A stretch of DNA of 64,000 nucleotides, from contig NZ_AUDM01000004.1 of assembly GCF_000425465.1 (NCBI RefSeq), forward strand, positions 186,001-250,000, in the 5' to 3' direction. Below are positions 9,306 to 17,279 of the stretch, in pieces; positions within the stretch are counted from its first letter, which is position 1; the number at the start of each line of letters is the position of its first letter. A model generated the notes under the pieces. It was given only the letters and a program-made list of their open reading frames with translations. It had not been told where the DNA came from and ran no database searches. A program made the translations under genes and the position numbers. This DNA comes from Flavobacterium filum DSM 17961 (GTDB lineage: Bacteria; Bacteroidota; Bacteroidia; Flavobacteriales; Flavobacteriaceae).

Positions 9306-10220
9306 ATGGTCGATATTACACACAAAAATAGTACGCTTAGAAAAGCTGTTGCCCAAGCCATAGTTAAAGTAAGTAGTCAGGAAACAATTGATAAGATTAT
9401 TCAAAAGCAAATTCCAAAAGGAGATGTATTTGAAATGGCTAAAACAGCGGGTTTGTTTGCTGCTAAAAAAACCAGCGACGTTATACCTGATTGTCATCCA
9501 TTACCGATTGAATATACTAAAATCAGCTTTGAAATTAACGGACTAGACATTATAATTCAAACCGAAATTCATACAATTTATAAAACGGGTGTTGAGGTAG
9601 AAGCGATGTATGCCTCATCCGTTGTAGCCATCACAATGTATGATATGTTAAAGCCTGTTGATAAATCTATAGAAGTTTCAACTATTAAGTTAATTCAAAA
9701 AACTGGTGGTAAAACGGATTATCAAAAAATAGCTTCGCAGGTAAAGATTGGGGTAATTGTTTGCTCAGACAGTATTTCTGCCGGAGAAAAAACGGATCGC
9801 TCAGGAAAAATCATCATGGAGAAAATGAAAGCGTTTGAGGCTGAAATTGTTGATTATAAAGTCATCCCTGATGACATTCAACAAATTCAAGAGAATATAA
9901 ATGCTATGGAATCTGAAGGATGCAATTTAATTTTAATCACCGGTGGCACTGGTCTTTCTCCGAAAGATGTAACTCCAGAAGCCATAAAACCTCTGTTAGA
10001 TAAAGAAATACCGGGAATTGTTGAAGCAATTAGAAACTATGGACAACAAAGAACACCATATTCCATGTTATCACGAAGTGTGGCAGGTTTTAAAAATGAT
10101 ATGCTTGTCATAGCCCTCCCAGGTTCAACCAATGGTGTCTCAGAATCAATTGATGCCGTTTTTCCTGCATTGTTTCATGTTTTTAGAGTAAGGAATTTTT
10201 TTAAACATAATGAGGATTGA
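9306..10220 (+). CDS. moaCB: Bifunctional MoaC-MoaB/MogA fusion (MoaCB)
   Basis: 304 residues. Residues 1-150 match MoaC, cyclic pyranopterin monophosphate synthase: MVDITHK at the start, KGDVFEMAKTAGLFAAKKTS, IPDCHPLPI and GVEVEAMYA. Residues 155-300 match MoaB/MogA, which adenylylates molybdopterin: GVIVCSDSISAGEKTDRSG, LITGGTGLSPKDVTPE and ALPGSTNGVSES. The fusion couples the second and penultimate steps of the pathway in one chain. It starts 2 bp after moaE and closes the cofactor gene run, so with moaA, moeA, mobA and moaDE the pathway to Mo-MGD is complete in this window. Confidence 0.95.
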   Translation: MVDITHKNSTLRKAVAQAIVKVSSQETIDKIIQKQIPKGDVFEMAKTAGLFAAKKTSDVIPDCHPLPIEYTKISFEINGLDIIIQTEIHTIYKTGVEVEAMYASSVVAITMYDMLKPVDKSIEVSTIKLIQKTGGKTDYQKIASQVKIGVIVCSDSISAGEKTDRSGKIIMEKMKAFEAEIVDYKVIPDDIQQIQENINAMESEGCNLILITGGTGLSPKDVTPEAIKPLLDKEIPGIVEAIRNYGQQRTPYSMLSRSVAGFKNDMLVIALPGSTNGVSESIDAVFPALFHVFRVRNFFKHNED

Positions 10221-10284
10221 TAATTGTCATGTAGTTTGTAATTAATTGTAGATACTTTTACCCAGTATTTTAAATAATTAAACT

Positions 10285-11598
10285 ATGAATAAACATTCTT
10301 CAGTTCTATGTATTTACCTCTTTTTTTCTTATTTTGTTTTAAATGCTCAAAATGAAGAAAAAGGAAAATTTGAAATAAATGGTCAAATTTTACAAAGAGC
10401 AGAATATCGACACGGACATATAGACCCCCTTAAAGAACAGCAAGAGGCTGCCAATTTTATCACTCAAAGAGCTAGATTGCAGGCTCAATTTTCTTTTGAA
10501 AATTTAACAATGTTTATGTCGGTTCAAGATGTTCGCACCTGGGGTGATAGTCCACAGGTAAAACTTAGCGATAACAATTTATCATTACATGAAGCTTGGG
10601 CTCATTATAAACTTGATGATAACTGGTCAATCAAAGTAGGGCGTCAGGAATTGAATTATGATAATGCTCGTTTTTTGGGAAATCTCGATTGGTTTATGCA
10701 AGCTAGAGCACACGATTTTGCAATGATTCGATATGAAAAAGGAAACAGAAAATTATATATTGGTGGGGGCTATAATCAAAATGGAGGTAATCTACCTGTA
10801 GCAGAGGCTCCGTTTATAGTTCCTAATCAATACAAAAGTGCTCAAATGCTTCGCTATGAAAACAAGAGTGAAAACTGGTATTATTCCTTTTTAGCATGGA
10901 ATGAATCCCGGCAAAATGCTCAATTGGAAGGAAATCCTCATTTTGATAATCTCACGCTTGGTTTGCCAACCTTGAAATATACTTTTGGAAAAAACCAACT
11001 CTCAGGTTTTGCATATTATCAAACAGGAAAAGATTTTGTTGGTAAGTTGTTATCGGGTTATGATGTAAGTGCACAATATCAGCGTTCATTTTTTCATGAT
11101 GAAACTACCGGAAAGCGTTTTCGAATGATTGCCGGATTTGAATTCTTGAGTGGTACTGATACCAACGAAACCGAGAAGAACTTTTCATTTAATCCGTTAT
11201 ATGGAACCAACCATTTATTTAACGGCTACATGGATGTGTTTTATGTGGCCAATCGTCATATCAATTCCGTGGGGTTAAACGATTATTATCTAAAGGGTAG
11301 ATATGAGTTTTCCAAAAAGTTCTTTATACAGTTAGATTATCATTATTTTCAAGCCAATGCATATGTCAATAATGGTTTAGAAAACTTGGGTTCAGGTTTG
11401 GGTTCAGAAATCGACTTAAGTATTGGCTTTATAGTCAGTCCCGCTTTTTCAATTCAAGGAGGATATAGCCACTTGTTTCAAACAGACACTTATGAATTTA
11501 TTAAAGGAGGAGATTTGAATTCTACACAAAACTGGGCTTATATCATGTTGATTTTCAGACCAAATACGACGCAAAAATTTATAGGAATTTTATTTTAA
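10285..11598 (+). CDS. Outer-membrane beta-barrel porin, alginate-export-like
   Basis: 437 residues with an N-terminal signal ending LNAQ, followed by a series of amphipathic beta-strand segments rich in aromatic residues and ending in a hydrophobic F-terminal strand (FIGILF). Segments such as QRARLQAQF, SVQDVRTWGD, EAWAHYKL and VGRQELNYDNARFLG are typical of alginate_exp/porin-type barrels found near nitrate/nitrite genes in Bacteroidetes. It follows the Moco operon by 64 bp in the same direction. A role in passage of nitrate or nitrite across the outer membrane is plausible from context only. Confidence 0.8.
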   Translation: MNKHSSVLCIYLFFSYFVLNAQNEEKGKFEINGQILQRAEYRHGHIDPLKEQQEAANFITQRARLQAQFSFENLTMFMSVQDVRTWGDSPQVKLSDNNLSLHEAWAHYKLDDNWSIKVGRQELNYDNARFLGNLDWFMQARAHDFAMIRYEKGNRKLYIGGGYNQNGGNLPVAEAPFIVPNQYKSAQMLRYENKSENWYYSFLAWNESRQNAQLEGNPHFDNLTLGLPTLKYTFGKNQLSGFAYYQTGKDFVGKLLSGYDVSAQYQRSFFHDETTGKRFRMIAGFEFLSGTDTNETEKNFSFNPLYGTNHLFNGYMDVFYVANRHINSVGLNDYYLKGRYEFSKKFFIQLDYHYFQANAYVNNGLENLGSGLGSEIDLSIGFIVSPAFSIQGGYSHLFQTDTYEFIKGGDLNSTQNWAYIMLIFRPNTTQKFIGILF

Positions 11599-11617
11599 AA
11601 TTCATTTATCATTTTGC

Positions 11618-11635
11618 TTATGATTTTGGTCATAA
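11618..11635. promoter_or_regulatory. CRP-like operator TTATGA-N6-TCATAA upstream of ric
   Basis: Perfect inverted repeat, 6-nt arms and 6-nt spacer, the same words and spacing as sites at 16034 and 17924. Its centre (11626.5) is 33 bp from the centre of a -7-like element TAATATTG (11656-11663) that precedes ric. That geometry fits activation by a Crp/Fnr protein bound near -41.5. Likely regulator: the Crp/Fnr protein at 17279-17875. Confidence 0.7.
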
Positions 11636-11661
11636 TCCATTCGTAATATACATTGTAATAT

Positions 11662-11685
11662 TGTATCATAAATATAAATGATACA
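11662..11685. promoter_or_regulatory. 24-bp palindrome immediately before the ric start codon
   Basis: TGTATCAT (11662-11669) and ATGATACA (11678-11685) are perfect inverted repeats around an 8-nt AT-only centre. It overlaps the expected transcription start and leader of ric, where a repressor would block initiation. The Rrf2/NsrR-like protein at 13007 is a candidate ligand because NsrR sites are long AT-rich palindromes; alternatively it folds as an mRNA hairpin masking the start. Confidence 0.5.
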
Positions 11686-11687
11686 TT

Positions 11688-12413
11688 ATGAATACTTTAT
11701 CACACGAAATGACCATTGGAGAAATGGTAGCCCAAGATTACAGAGCCGCATCCGTTTTTGGAAAACATGGTATTGATTTTTGTTGTAAGGGACACAGAAC
11801 CTTATCTGAAGTTTGTGAGCGAAAAGGTTTCTCTGTTCAAGAAATTGAAAGCGAATTAGAAGAAGTTATTCAAAATTCAAATGACCAATCAATTGATTTC
11901 AAATCATGGTCACCTTCCTTATTAATCGAATATATTGTTGAAAAACATCATTCGTATGTAGAAGAAAAAATACCTATATTACTTCAGTTTTTAGATAAAT
12001 TATGCAAAGTGCATGGCGAACGTCATCCGGAACTTTTTGAAATTAATTCTTTATTCAAATTAAGTGCAGGTGATTTAGCTCAACACATGAAAAAAGAGGA
12101 ATTGATTCTTTTTCCTTTCATCCAAAAAATGGTGAAAGCACAAAAAGACAATCAACCCATCCAAGAACCTCATTTTGGAACGGTTGAAAATCCGATTGCA
12201 ATGATGAAAGACGAACATACAGTTGAAGGTGATCGTTTTGCAACGATTGCAACCTTAACTGATGGATTTACTCCACCCGCAGATGCTTGTACAACGTATA
12301 GAGTAACCTATCAAATGCTGAAAGAGTTTGAGCAAGATTTACACAAACACATTCATCTGGAAAATAATATTTTGTTTCCAAAAGCGATTCGGTTACAAGC
12401 AGATTTTGAGTAA
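11688..12413 (+). CDS. ric: Iron-sulfur cluster repair di-iron protein Ric (YtfE/ScdA)
   Basis: 241 residues. The N-terminal ScdA_N domain carries FCCKGHRTLSEVC (residues 31-43). Residues about 80-235 form a hemerythrin-like four-helix bundle with the di-iron ligands: VEKHHSYVEE, HGERHPEL, HMKKEELILFPF, KDEHTVEGD and HIHLENNILFPKA. Ric repairs Fe-S clusters damaged by nitric oxide or peroxide. Its presence next to nitrate-reduction genes fits protection against NO. Two palindromes lie upstream: a Crp-like operator at 11618 and a 24-bp palindrome at 11662, suggesting activation and repression by separate regulators. Confidence 0.95.
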   Translation: MNTLSHEMTIGEMVAQDYRAASVFGKHGIDFCCKGHRTLSEVCERKGFSVQEIESELEEVIQNSNDQSIDFKSWSPSLLIEYIVEKHHSYVEEKIPILLQFLDKLCKVHGERHPELFEINSLFKLSAGDLAQHMKKEELILFPFIQKMVKAQKDNQPIQEPHFGTVENPIAMMKDEHTVEGDRFATIATLTDGFTPPADACTTYRVTYQMLKEFEQDLHKHIHLENNILFPKAIRLQADFE

Positions 12414-12461
12414 CTTAAATTAAATAGAAATACCACTTTACTAACTCTTAGAACTGGAATG

Positions 12462-12486
12462 GGCTGCTTTTTTAAGGCAGTCTTTT
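12462..12486 (+). terminator. Possible terminator after ric
   Basis: GGCTGC and GCAGTC can pair (one G-U) around a T-rich loop, followed by CTTTTCC. It lies between ric and the lipoprotein gene. The stem is short, so this is weak. Confidence 0.4.
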
Positions 12487-12507
12487 CCAATTTATAAAAT
12501 ACAAAAG

Positions 12508-12948
12508 ATGAAAACATTATTTAAATTTTTAGTGATCCTATTTTTTATAGGATTGTATTCTTGTCAACAAAAGGAAAATAACAATGAAGCAGTTGTTGAA
12601 ACAGCAATGGAACAAGAGGACGATTTTCAATTTCCTACAGTTTCACTAAACGAAGGTCAATTATGGGAAGCCAATGCTGAAACAACCCAAGGCATTAAAA
12701 ATATGCAACAATTAATTACAGATTACTCAACTGAAAGTGGAAATTCTGAAGAATTAATTTCAAATTTAAAAGCTGAGTTTTCCATGATTTTTAAAAAGTG
12801 TACCATGACCGGTGAAGCCCATGAGCAATTGCACAATTATTTAATTCCATTAAAAACTAAAATTGATGGTCTTTCTGAAGGTGTTACTGTTGAAAAAACA
12901 GAAGATTTTAAAACGTATTTAGAAGAATATTTCAATTATTTTCAATAA
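12508..12948 (+). CDS. Lipoprotein with C-x-M-x4-H-x3-H motif
   Basis: 146 residues. Signal peptide with lipobox LYSC (Cys19), then an acidic linker (residues 21-40) and a helical domain. The segment C98-T-M-T-G-E-A-H105-E-Q-L-H109 groups Cys, Met and two His, which could bind copper, heme or iron. I recognise no named family. It lies between ric and the Rrf2 regulator in the same direction, so a role in NO or metal stress at the outer or inner membrane is suggested by context. Function unknown. Confidence 0.8.
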   Translation: MKTLFKFLVILFFIGLYSCQQKENNNEAVVETAMEQEDDFQFPTVSLNEGQLWEANAETTQGIKNMQQLITDYSTESGNSEELISNLKAEFSMIFKKCTMTGEAHEQLHNYLIPLKTKIDGLSEGVTVEKTEDFKTYLEEYFNYFQ

Positions 12949-13006
12949 TCAATACGAGTTGAATTTTTTGATATTAATTTTTTAATATTGCATTAAAAAA
13001 GTAGCT

Positions 13007-13447
13007 ATGTTTTCAAAATCATGTGAATATGCCATTAAAGCAGCCATTTTTATTGCCAATAATTCTTTATTGGATAAGAAAGTTGGTTTTGTTGACATTG
13101 CCAAAGAGATTGATTCTCCCGAAGCTTTTACCGCAAAAATTCTTCAAAAGCTAACCAAAGAGGGTGTTATTCAATCGGTAAGAGGAGTCAATGGCGGTTT
13201 TTATATTCCTACAAAATTAATTTCAAAAGTAAAATTAGCTCACATTGTTCATTCCATTGATGGTGATGCTGTTTTCAAAGGTTGCGGATTAGGCATGGAA
13301 AAATGCAATGCAAATCATCCTTGTCCGTTGCACGAAAAATTTATGTCCATTCGAAATAACTTACGACAAATGCTCGAATCTACTAATTTAGAAGAATTAG
13401 CATTTGGTTTAAAATCGGGTGAAACTTTTTTAAAGACAAAAAGTTAA
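13007..13447 (+). CDS. Rrf2-family regulator, NsrR-like
   Basis: 146 residues. The N-terminal winged helix begins MFSKSCEYAIKAAIFIA, typical of Rrf2, with the wing SVRGVNGGFYI. Cys93, Cys100 and Cys106 (GCGLGMEKCNANHPC) match the three-Cys [Fe-S] ligand region of NsrR/IscR. A small palindrome ATATTAA-N4-TTAATAT occurs about 20-37 bp upstream of the start and could be an autoregulatory site. With ric close by, an NO-sensing repressor is the best guess. IscR-like function is less likely as no isc/suf genes are nearby. Its stop overlaps the end of the convergent 600-residue gene by 4 bp. Confidence 0.9.
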   Translation: MFSKSCEYAIKAAIFIANNSLLDKKVGFVDIAKEIDSPEAFTAKILQKLTKEGVIQSVRGVNGGFYIPTKLISKVKLAHIVHSIDGDAVFKGCGLGMEKCNANHPCPLHEKFMSIRNNLRQMLESTNLEELAFGLKSGETFLKTKS

Positions 13448-15246
13448 ACAAGTACTTCTTTTTCCTTTTTTAGTTCTGATTCAAACTGATTTAGTTCTTG
13501 GAAAATTTTACTTTTTAAATCTGCAAAATAGTGATTGTTCTCGAAAAGTGTTTTATAATACGAAATGCCTTCTAATAGGTTGGACTTAAATTGATTTACT
13601 TTTTTTAGTTGTTGTGAAGTAGCTTCTTCAAATACATTAATTTCTTTTTTGAAATAATTTAGATATAGCGACAATTCTTTGATAAAAAAGTGTGGTCTAT
13701 TTACTGTAACTAATTCGTTTGTTTTTCCGTAAATATGTTGAACCATTTGAAATAATGAAACTTCTTTGTTAAAATACGCTAAGTTAGGTCCGGGACAAAT
13801 AACAACTCCTTGCGACTGACCTTTGATAGGAATGTCCATTTCTAAATAACTTGAATTGGCTAAACCAACACATAGACATGATTTTTCAGTAATTTGCTTG
13901 AATTCTTTTATAAATTGCTCTGCTGAAATTTCATTTTTACGTTCATTCAACAAATCTAATTTGATGTCTTGGTATTTTTTAGAAGCGGTGCAACTTCCGG
14001 TAGGATCATATTCTTTACTCAAGGCCAAAAACTTTTTAGGACACGAACTACCTGCTTTTTCAGCTTCAATTCTTTGGTTTTTATAAAAATCATTCGTAGT
14101 TCCTTTAATTGTGTTAAAAGGTACACCAAGAGGTGAAATGTTACTGAGATAAAAATCGTTTTCCTTTGCTTTCACTAATAAATCCCTTGTTTCCTGATCA
14201 ACCGAAGTAGCTTCTGGAACTAATAAAAAGGGTGACCCCCAACCTACAGAATCTACTTGATAATAATCCAATAAAAATTGATGCTCTTCAGCAGTTCCAA
14301 CTCCTCCTTGAACAGTAATTTTTAAGGGTAGAGGTTGTTCCGGAACTACTTTTTCTTTTGCAACTAAAGCCTTGTTGAGTAAATCAGAGGTAGATTGGAT
14401 TAATTCTGATTTCTTTTGTTTGAACTCTTCCAAAATCGGACCTAATAGTAATCCATCAGTTGCAAAAGCGTGTCCGCCACAATTTAGTCCTGATTCGATT
14501 CGATATTCCGATACCCAAATGCCTTTTTTTGCTAATATACTACCTTGGATTAAAGCTGAACGATAATCACTTACTTTTAAAATAATTTTCTTTTTTAGTA
14601 AACCTTCAGCTGTTGGATAGAAAACGTCAAACTGTTCCATATAACTGAATAATCGCGGATTCATTCCTGCCGAAAAAACCAGTGAAGATTCTACAGTAGA
14701 ATTTACAAACCCACGCAAAGCCGCATGTGCATCATTAAATTCGACAGGCAATTGTTCATTTCCATCAAAATTATCTTTGTCGAGTTTAGTCATGATATTG
14801 ACGTCAATACTACCCGGAAAGAAATTCTTTTCCAAGAAGGTTTTGAGCTGTGTTGGACAAGAAATACCTTCGGATAAAAAAGTATCTAATTTGGTTTTTA
14901 ATTCAGATTTTGTTGGCAACATTGCGATGAAATGTTCCAAACTTGTTTTGCTGTGGGCTAATTCTGTTTTGTATAGTTCAAATTTTTCTTTCACAACCGT
15001 ATCTACCAAATTTAAATAGGATGTAATTCTTTTAGCTCGATAATCCTGTATTTTTTTTGTTATTTCCTGATAAGGGATTTGAAATTTTTCAGCATAAAAC
15101 GCATTCATTTTTTCAATTAATTCATCGTCAGCAATGGAAATAACTGAATCGATACCGTATTGAGCCACTCGAATGGGACTGTCAATGGTAAATGCTAATC
15201 CCATAACAGGAATATGAAACGTATGAGTAGGAAGTTGAGTTGTCAT
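13444..15246 (-). CDS. Uncharacterised 600-residue protein of the NO/nitrate cluster, possible FMN-type barrel
   Basis: I do not recognise a named family. Residues 11-40 (MGLAFTIDSPIRVAQYGIDSVISIAD) and 308-348 (LKITVQGGVGTAEE, then VDSVGWGSPFLLVPEATSV) resemble the strand-loop pattern of phosphate/FMN-binding TIM barrels such as nitronate monooxygenase or glutamate synthase. Seven Cys are spread through the chain: 130, 256 (GLNCGGHAF), 402, 419, 457, 459 (SCLCVG) and 484 (VICPGP), suggesting an iron-sulfur or flavin redox enzyme. The C-terminal 110 residues are helical and charged. A Crp-like operator (15301-15318) precedes it at the same distance as in its neighbours, so it is co-regulated with ric. 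No signal peptide, so cytoplasmic. Confidence 0.8.
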   Translation of the reverse strand: MTTQLPTHTFHIPVMGLAFTIDSPIRVAQYGIDSVISIADDELIEKMNAFYAEKFQIPYQEITKKIQDYRAKRITSYLNLVDTVVKEKFELYKTELAHSKTSLEHFIAMLPTKSELKTKLDTFLSEGISCPTQLKTFLEKNFFPGSIDVNIMTKLDKDNFDGNEQLPVEFNDAHAALRGFVNSTVESSLVFSAGMNPRLFSYMEQFDVFYPTAEGLLKKKIILKVSDYRSALIQGSILAKKGIWVSEYRIESGLNCGGHAFATDGLLLGPILEEFKQKKSELIQSTSDLLNKALVAKEKVVPEQPLPLKITVQGGVGTAEEHQFLLDYYQVDSVGWGSPFLLVPEATSVDQETRDLLVKAKENDFYLSNISPLGVPFNTIKGTTNDFYKNQRIEAEKAGSSCPKKFLALSKEYDPTGSCTASKKYQDIKLDLLNERKNEISAEQFIKEFKQITEKSCLCVGLANSSYLEMDIPIKGQSQGVVICPGPNLAYFNKEVSLFQMVQHIYGKTNELVTVNRPHFFIKELSLYLNYFKKEINVFEEATSQQLKKVNQFKSNLLEGISYYKTLFENNHYFADLKSKIFQELNQFESELKKEKEVLV

Positions 15247-15300
15247 TAAATGATGTTTTTAGTATAAAGTCACAAAGATGCTTTTTGTAGTAGGAGCAAA

Positions 15301-15318
15301 ATATGATTTTAATCATGT
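15301..15318. promoter_or_regulatory. CRP-like operator (variant aTATGA-N6-TCATgt) upstream of the 600-residue gene
   Basis: TATGA-N6-TCAT core with one outer mismatch in each arm compared with the other three sites. Its centre (15309.5) is exactly 33 bp from the centre of CATCTTTG on the minus strand (15273-15280), the -7-like element. Confidence 0.6.
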
Positions 15319-15357
15319 TCATTCATATTTAACAAAACTATAATTTGTATTTATAAA

Positions 15358-15391
15358 AAAAAAGCGTGAGTACGACACATCACGCTTTTTT
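15358..15391 (-). terminator. Terminator of the fasciclin gene
   Basis: Perfect 12-bp stem (AAAAAAGCGTGA / TCACGCTTTTTT) with a 10-nt loop, 33 bp beyond the minus-strand stop at 15424. Reads as a rho-independent terminator in that direction; the A-tract opposite makes it bidirectional. Confidence 0.85.
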
Positions 15392-15423
15392 GAATTAATA
15401 ATTAAATAAGAAAAATAAGTATA

Positions 15424-15978
15424 TTATTTGGGTAATAAAACGTCTCCAATTACATGAATAATTCCATTGGCAGTTGGAATACTGGCGACAATTTCTGATC
15501 CATTAACAAATGTTTTATCTCCATCTTTGGTGATTTTAACTTTACCACCAAAGACCATATCAAATTCTTGACCGTCTTGCATATATTCTGTTTTTAAAGA
15601 ACCAACGTAAGTATGATACCCCAAGATATTTTCCAAATCTCCTTTTTTATCCGGTTTTAATAAACCCTCTACTGTTCCTTCAGGAAGTTTATCAAAAGCA
15701 GCATTGGTTGGAGCAAAGACCGTAAAAGGACCGGCATTGCTTAAAGAAGTAACTAAACCGGCAGCTTTAACTGCTGTAACCAATGTAGTATGGTCTTTAC
15801 TTCCTGAAGCCACCTGAACAATATTCGGATTAGAGGTTTCATCTACGACTCCTTCTTGTCCTACACTTAAGTCTACTCCATTTTCTGGAGCAGTAGATTG
15901 AGGAGTTTCACTGTTCTCTTTACAACTTAATACCAGCATAGACCCGGTAATAAAGAGAAGTTGAATTGTTTTTTTCAT
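15424..15978 (-). CDS. Fasciclin (FAS1)-domain lipoprotein
   Basis: 184 residues. Lipobox VLSC at residues 16-19, an acidic linker (20-50), then one FAS1 domain (residues 52-184) with HTTLVTAVKAAGLVTSL, GPFTVFAPTNAAFDKLP, ILGYHTYVG and the closing IPTANGIIHVIGDVLLP. FAS1 proteins act in adhesion or surface association; in this context a stress role is unclear. A perfect TTATGA-N6-TCATAA operator lies 55 bp upstream of the start, so it belongs to the same regulon as ric and the Crp/Fnr gene. Confidence 0.93.
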   Translation of the reverse strand: MKKTIQLLFITGSMLVLSCKENSETPQSTAPENGVDLSVGQEGVVDETSNPNIVQVASGSKDHTTLVTAVKAAGLVTSLSNAGPFTVFAPTNAAFDKLPEGTVEGLLKPDKKGDLENILGYHTYVGSLKTEYMQDGQEFDMVFGGKVKITKDGDKTFVNGSEIVASIPTANGIIHVIGDVLLPK

Positions 15979-16033
15979 AATTAAGTTTCTTTAAAATTTC
16001 TGAATCAAAGTTCACATATTTAACAAAGAAATT

Positions 16034-16051
16034 TTATGAGTGAAATCATAA
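16034..16051. promoter_or_regulatory. CRP-like operator TTATGA-N6-TCATAA upstream of the fasciclin gene
   Basis: Perfect 6+6 inverted repeat. The centre (16042.5) is 33 bp from the centre of GAACTTTG on the minus strand (16006-16013), a -7-like element. Confidence 0.7.
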
Positions 16052-16064
16052 GAATGTACTTTTT

Positions 16065-17279
16065 TTAGACTTTTTTTCTATTAAAGTACACCATTCCGAA
16101 AATTCCAGTAAAAAGAATAATTGATACTATAAATAGCAACTCATTAGCATAAGGAATAAGCACATATTTAATGGAAAAGATTCCTTGAAGAACTAAAATC
16201 AACTCGTTTAAAAATATGCCTACAATAAAAAGTATTAAAAAAAATACTGTTTTTGAAGTTCTATAAACCAAATCGTTGGTATATAGATAGGCTAACAAAA
16301 ATCCGCTGATGATTGCTAATAAAACTAAATGAAGATAGGCAATCACAATAGGTCTGAATCCAAAAGCTAATTTGCTGATAGCCGGAAAAACAGAACCCAA
16401 TTGTAATACTAATTTCAGTGTTACGCAAAAGGCAATTCCAATAAAGAGAATTTTTAAAAATCCAGCGATGCGAGGGTTTAATTTAAAAATTGTAAATGAT
16501 AATTTTACTAATTTAAACCATGCAATCAATTGAATTATAGCAGAAATTACTGCGAGTGCGTAAACCCAAGCCGGTAGTTTTAACCATAAAACCGATAACA
16601 AATAGGCAGGAATACAACTCCAGGCAAATAATTGAAAAACTGTTTTGTTTTCTTTTGTATTCTCTAAATCAGCAGGAATTAAACTGACAAATAATCCGGT
16701 GCAAGCAAACCAAAACCAACCGTTGTATTGAAAATGCAGATAGAAGTAAATAGACGATAAATATAAATCTTGTGGCACATTTTTAGTAGCCATCATATAT
16801 GCCAAAGCAAAAGTCCCAATAGATGAAAGAACTCCAAAAAACAATGCGACCAAAAACCATTTTTTGGTCAGTGAACTTGACGGAATTTCTTTAGAATCTT
16901 TGTAAAACAAAATGGCAAACCAAACAAAAACAAAAATACTCAAGGTTGAAAAGAGAATGGAAATAAAACCATACCCTTGTATGATGAAACTAATCAACAT
17001 TATATAGGCTCCAATTATATTAATCCGGAATAAAATATTGTATTTTGAAATTATTGATTCTGAAGTATAAAGAGATAAATAGCGAACCATCAACACCATT
17101 AACAATTGGGTAACCCATCCGGCAAATGCAAAATGTGAATGAGCATGTTGAATATTTTTTTGGGCAAGAAAGGGCAATTCAAAAGCAATTTTATAACGCA
17201 TTAAAACACCCAAAAAAGCAACAACAAATAAACTAAATAATGATATTTTAATCCAATGTGTTAAGTTTAGTTTTTTCAT
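16065..17279 (-). CDS. Polytopic membrane protein with conserved-looking His residues, possibly heme/copper binding
   Basis: 404 residues with about 12 predicted membrane helices and no signal peptide. A striking cluster QHAHSHFAFAGW (His45, His47, His49) opens the second helix; His182 (YLHFQYNGWFW) and His317 (AYLHLVL) sit in later helices. This pattern of single His residues and H-x-H in helices recalls heme-copper oxidase, NorB and NnrS proteins, but the full ligand set is not evident. The start codon shares one base with the stop of the Crp/Fnr gene (TAATG), so it is transcribed with that regulator from the promoter at 17900-17941. A nitric-oxide-related membrane function is plausible; no named family is assigned. 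Confidence 0.8.
   Translation of the reverse strand: MKKLNLTHWIKISLFSLFVVAFLGVLMRYKIAFELPFLAQKNIQHAHSHFAFAGWVTQLLMVLMVRYLSLYTSESIISKYNILFRINIIGAYIMLISFIIQGYGFISILFSTLSIFVFVWFAILFYKDSKEIPSSSLTKKWFLVALFFGVLSSIGTFALAYMMATKNVPQDLYLSSIYFYLHFQYNGWFWFACTGLFVSLIPADLENTKENKTVFQLFAWSCIPAYLLSVLWLKLPAWVYALAVISAIIQLIAWFKLVKLSFTIFKLNPRIAGFLKILFIGIAFCVTLKLVLQLGSVFPAISKLAFGFRPIVIAYLHLVLLAIISGFLLAYLYTNDLVYRTSKTVFFLILFIVGIFLNELILVLQGIFSIKYVLIPYANELLFIVSIILFTGIFGMVYFNRKKV

Noticed and set aside
11662..11685. Treating the 24-bp palindrome as another Crp-like site
   Set aside because: Arms and spacing (TGTATCAT-N8-ATGATACA) differ from TTATGA-N6-TCATAA, and its distance to the -7 element is different.
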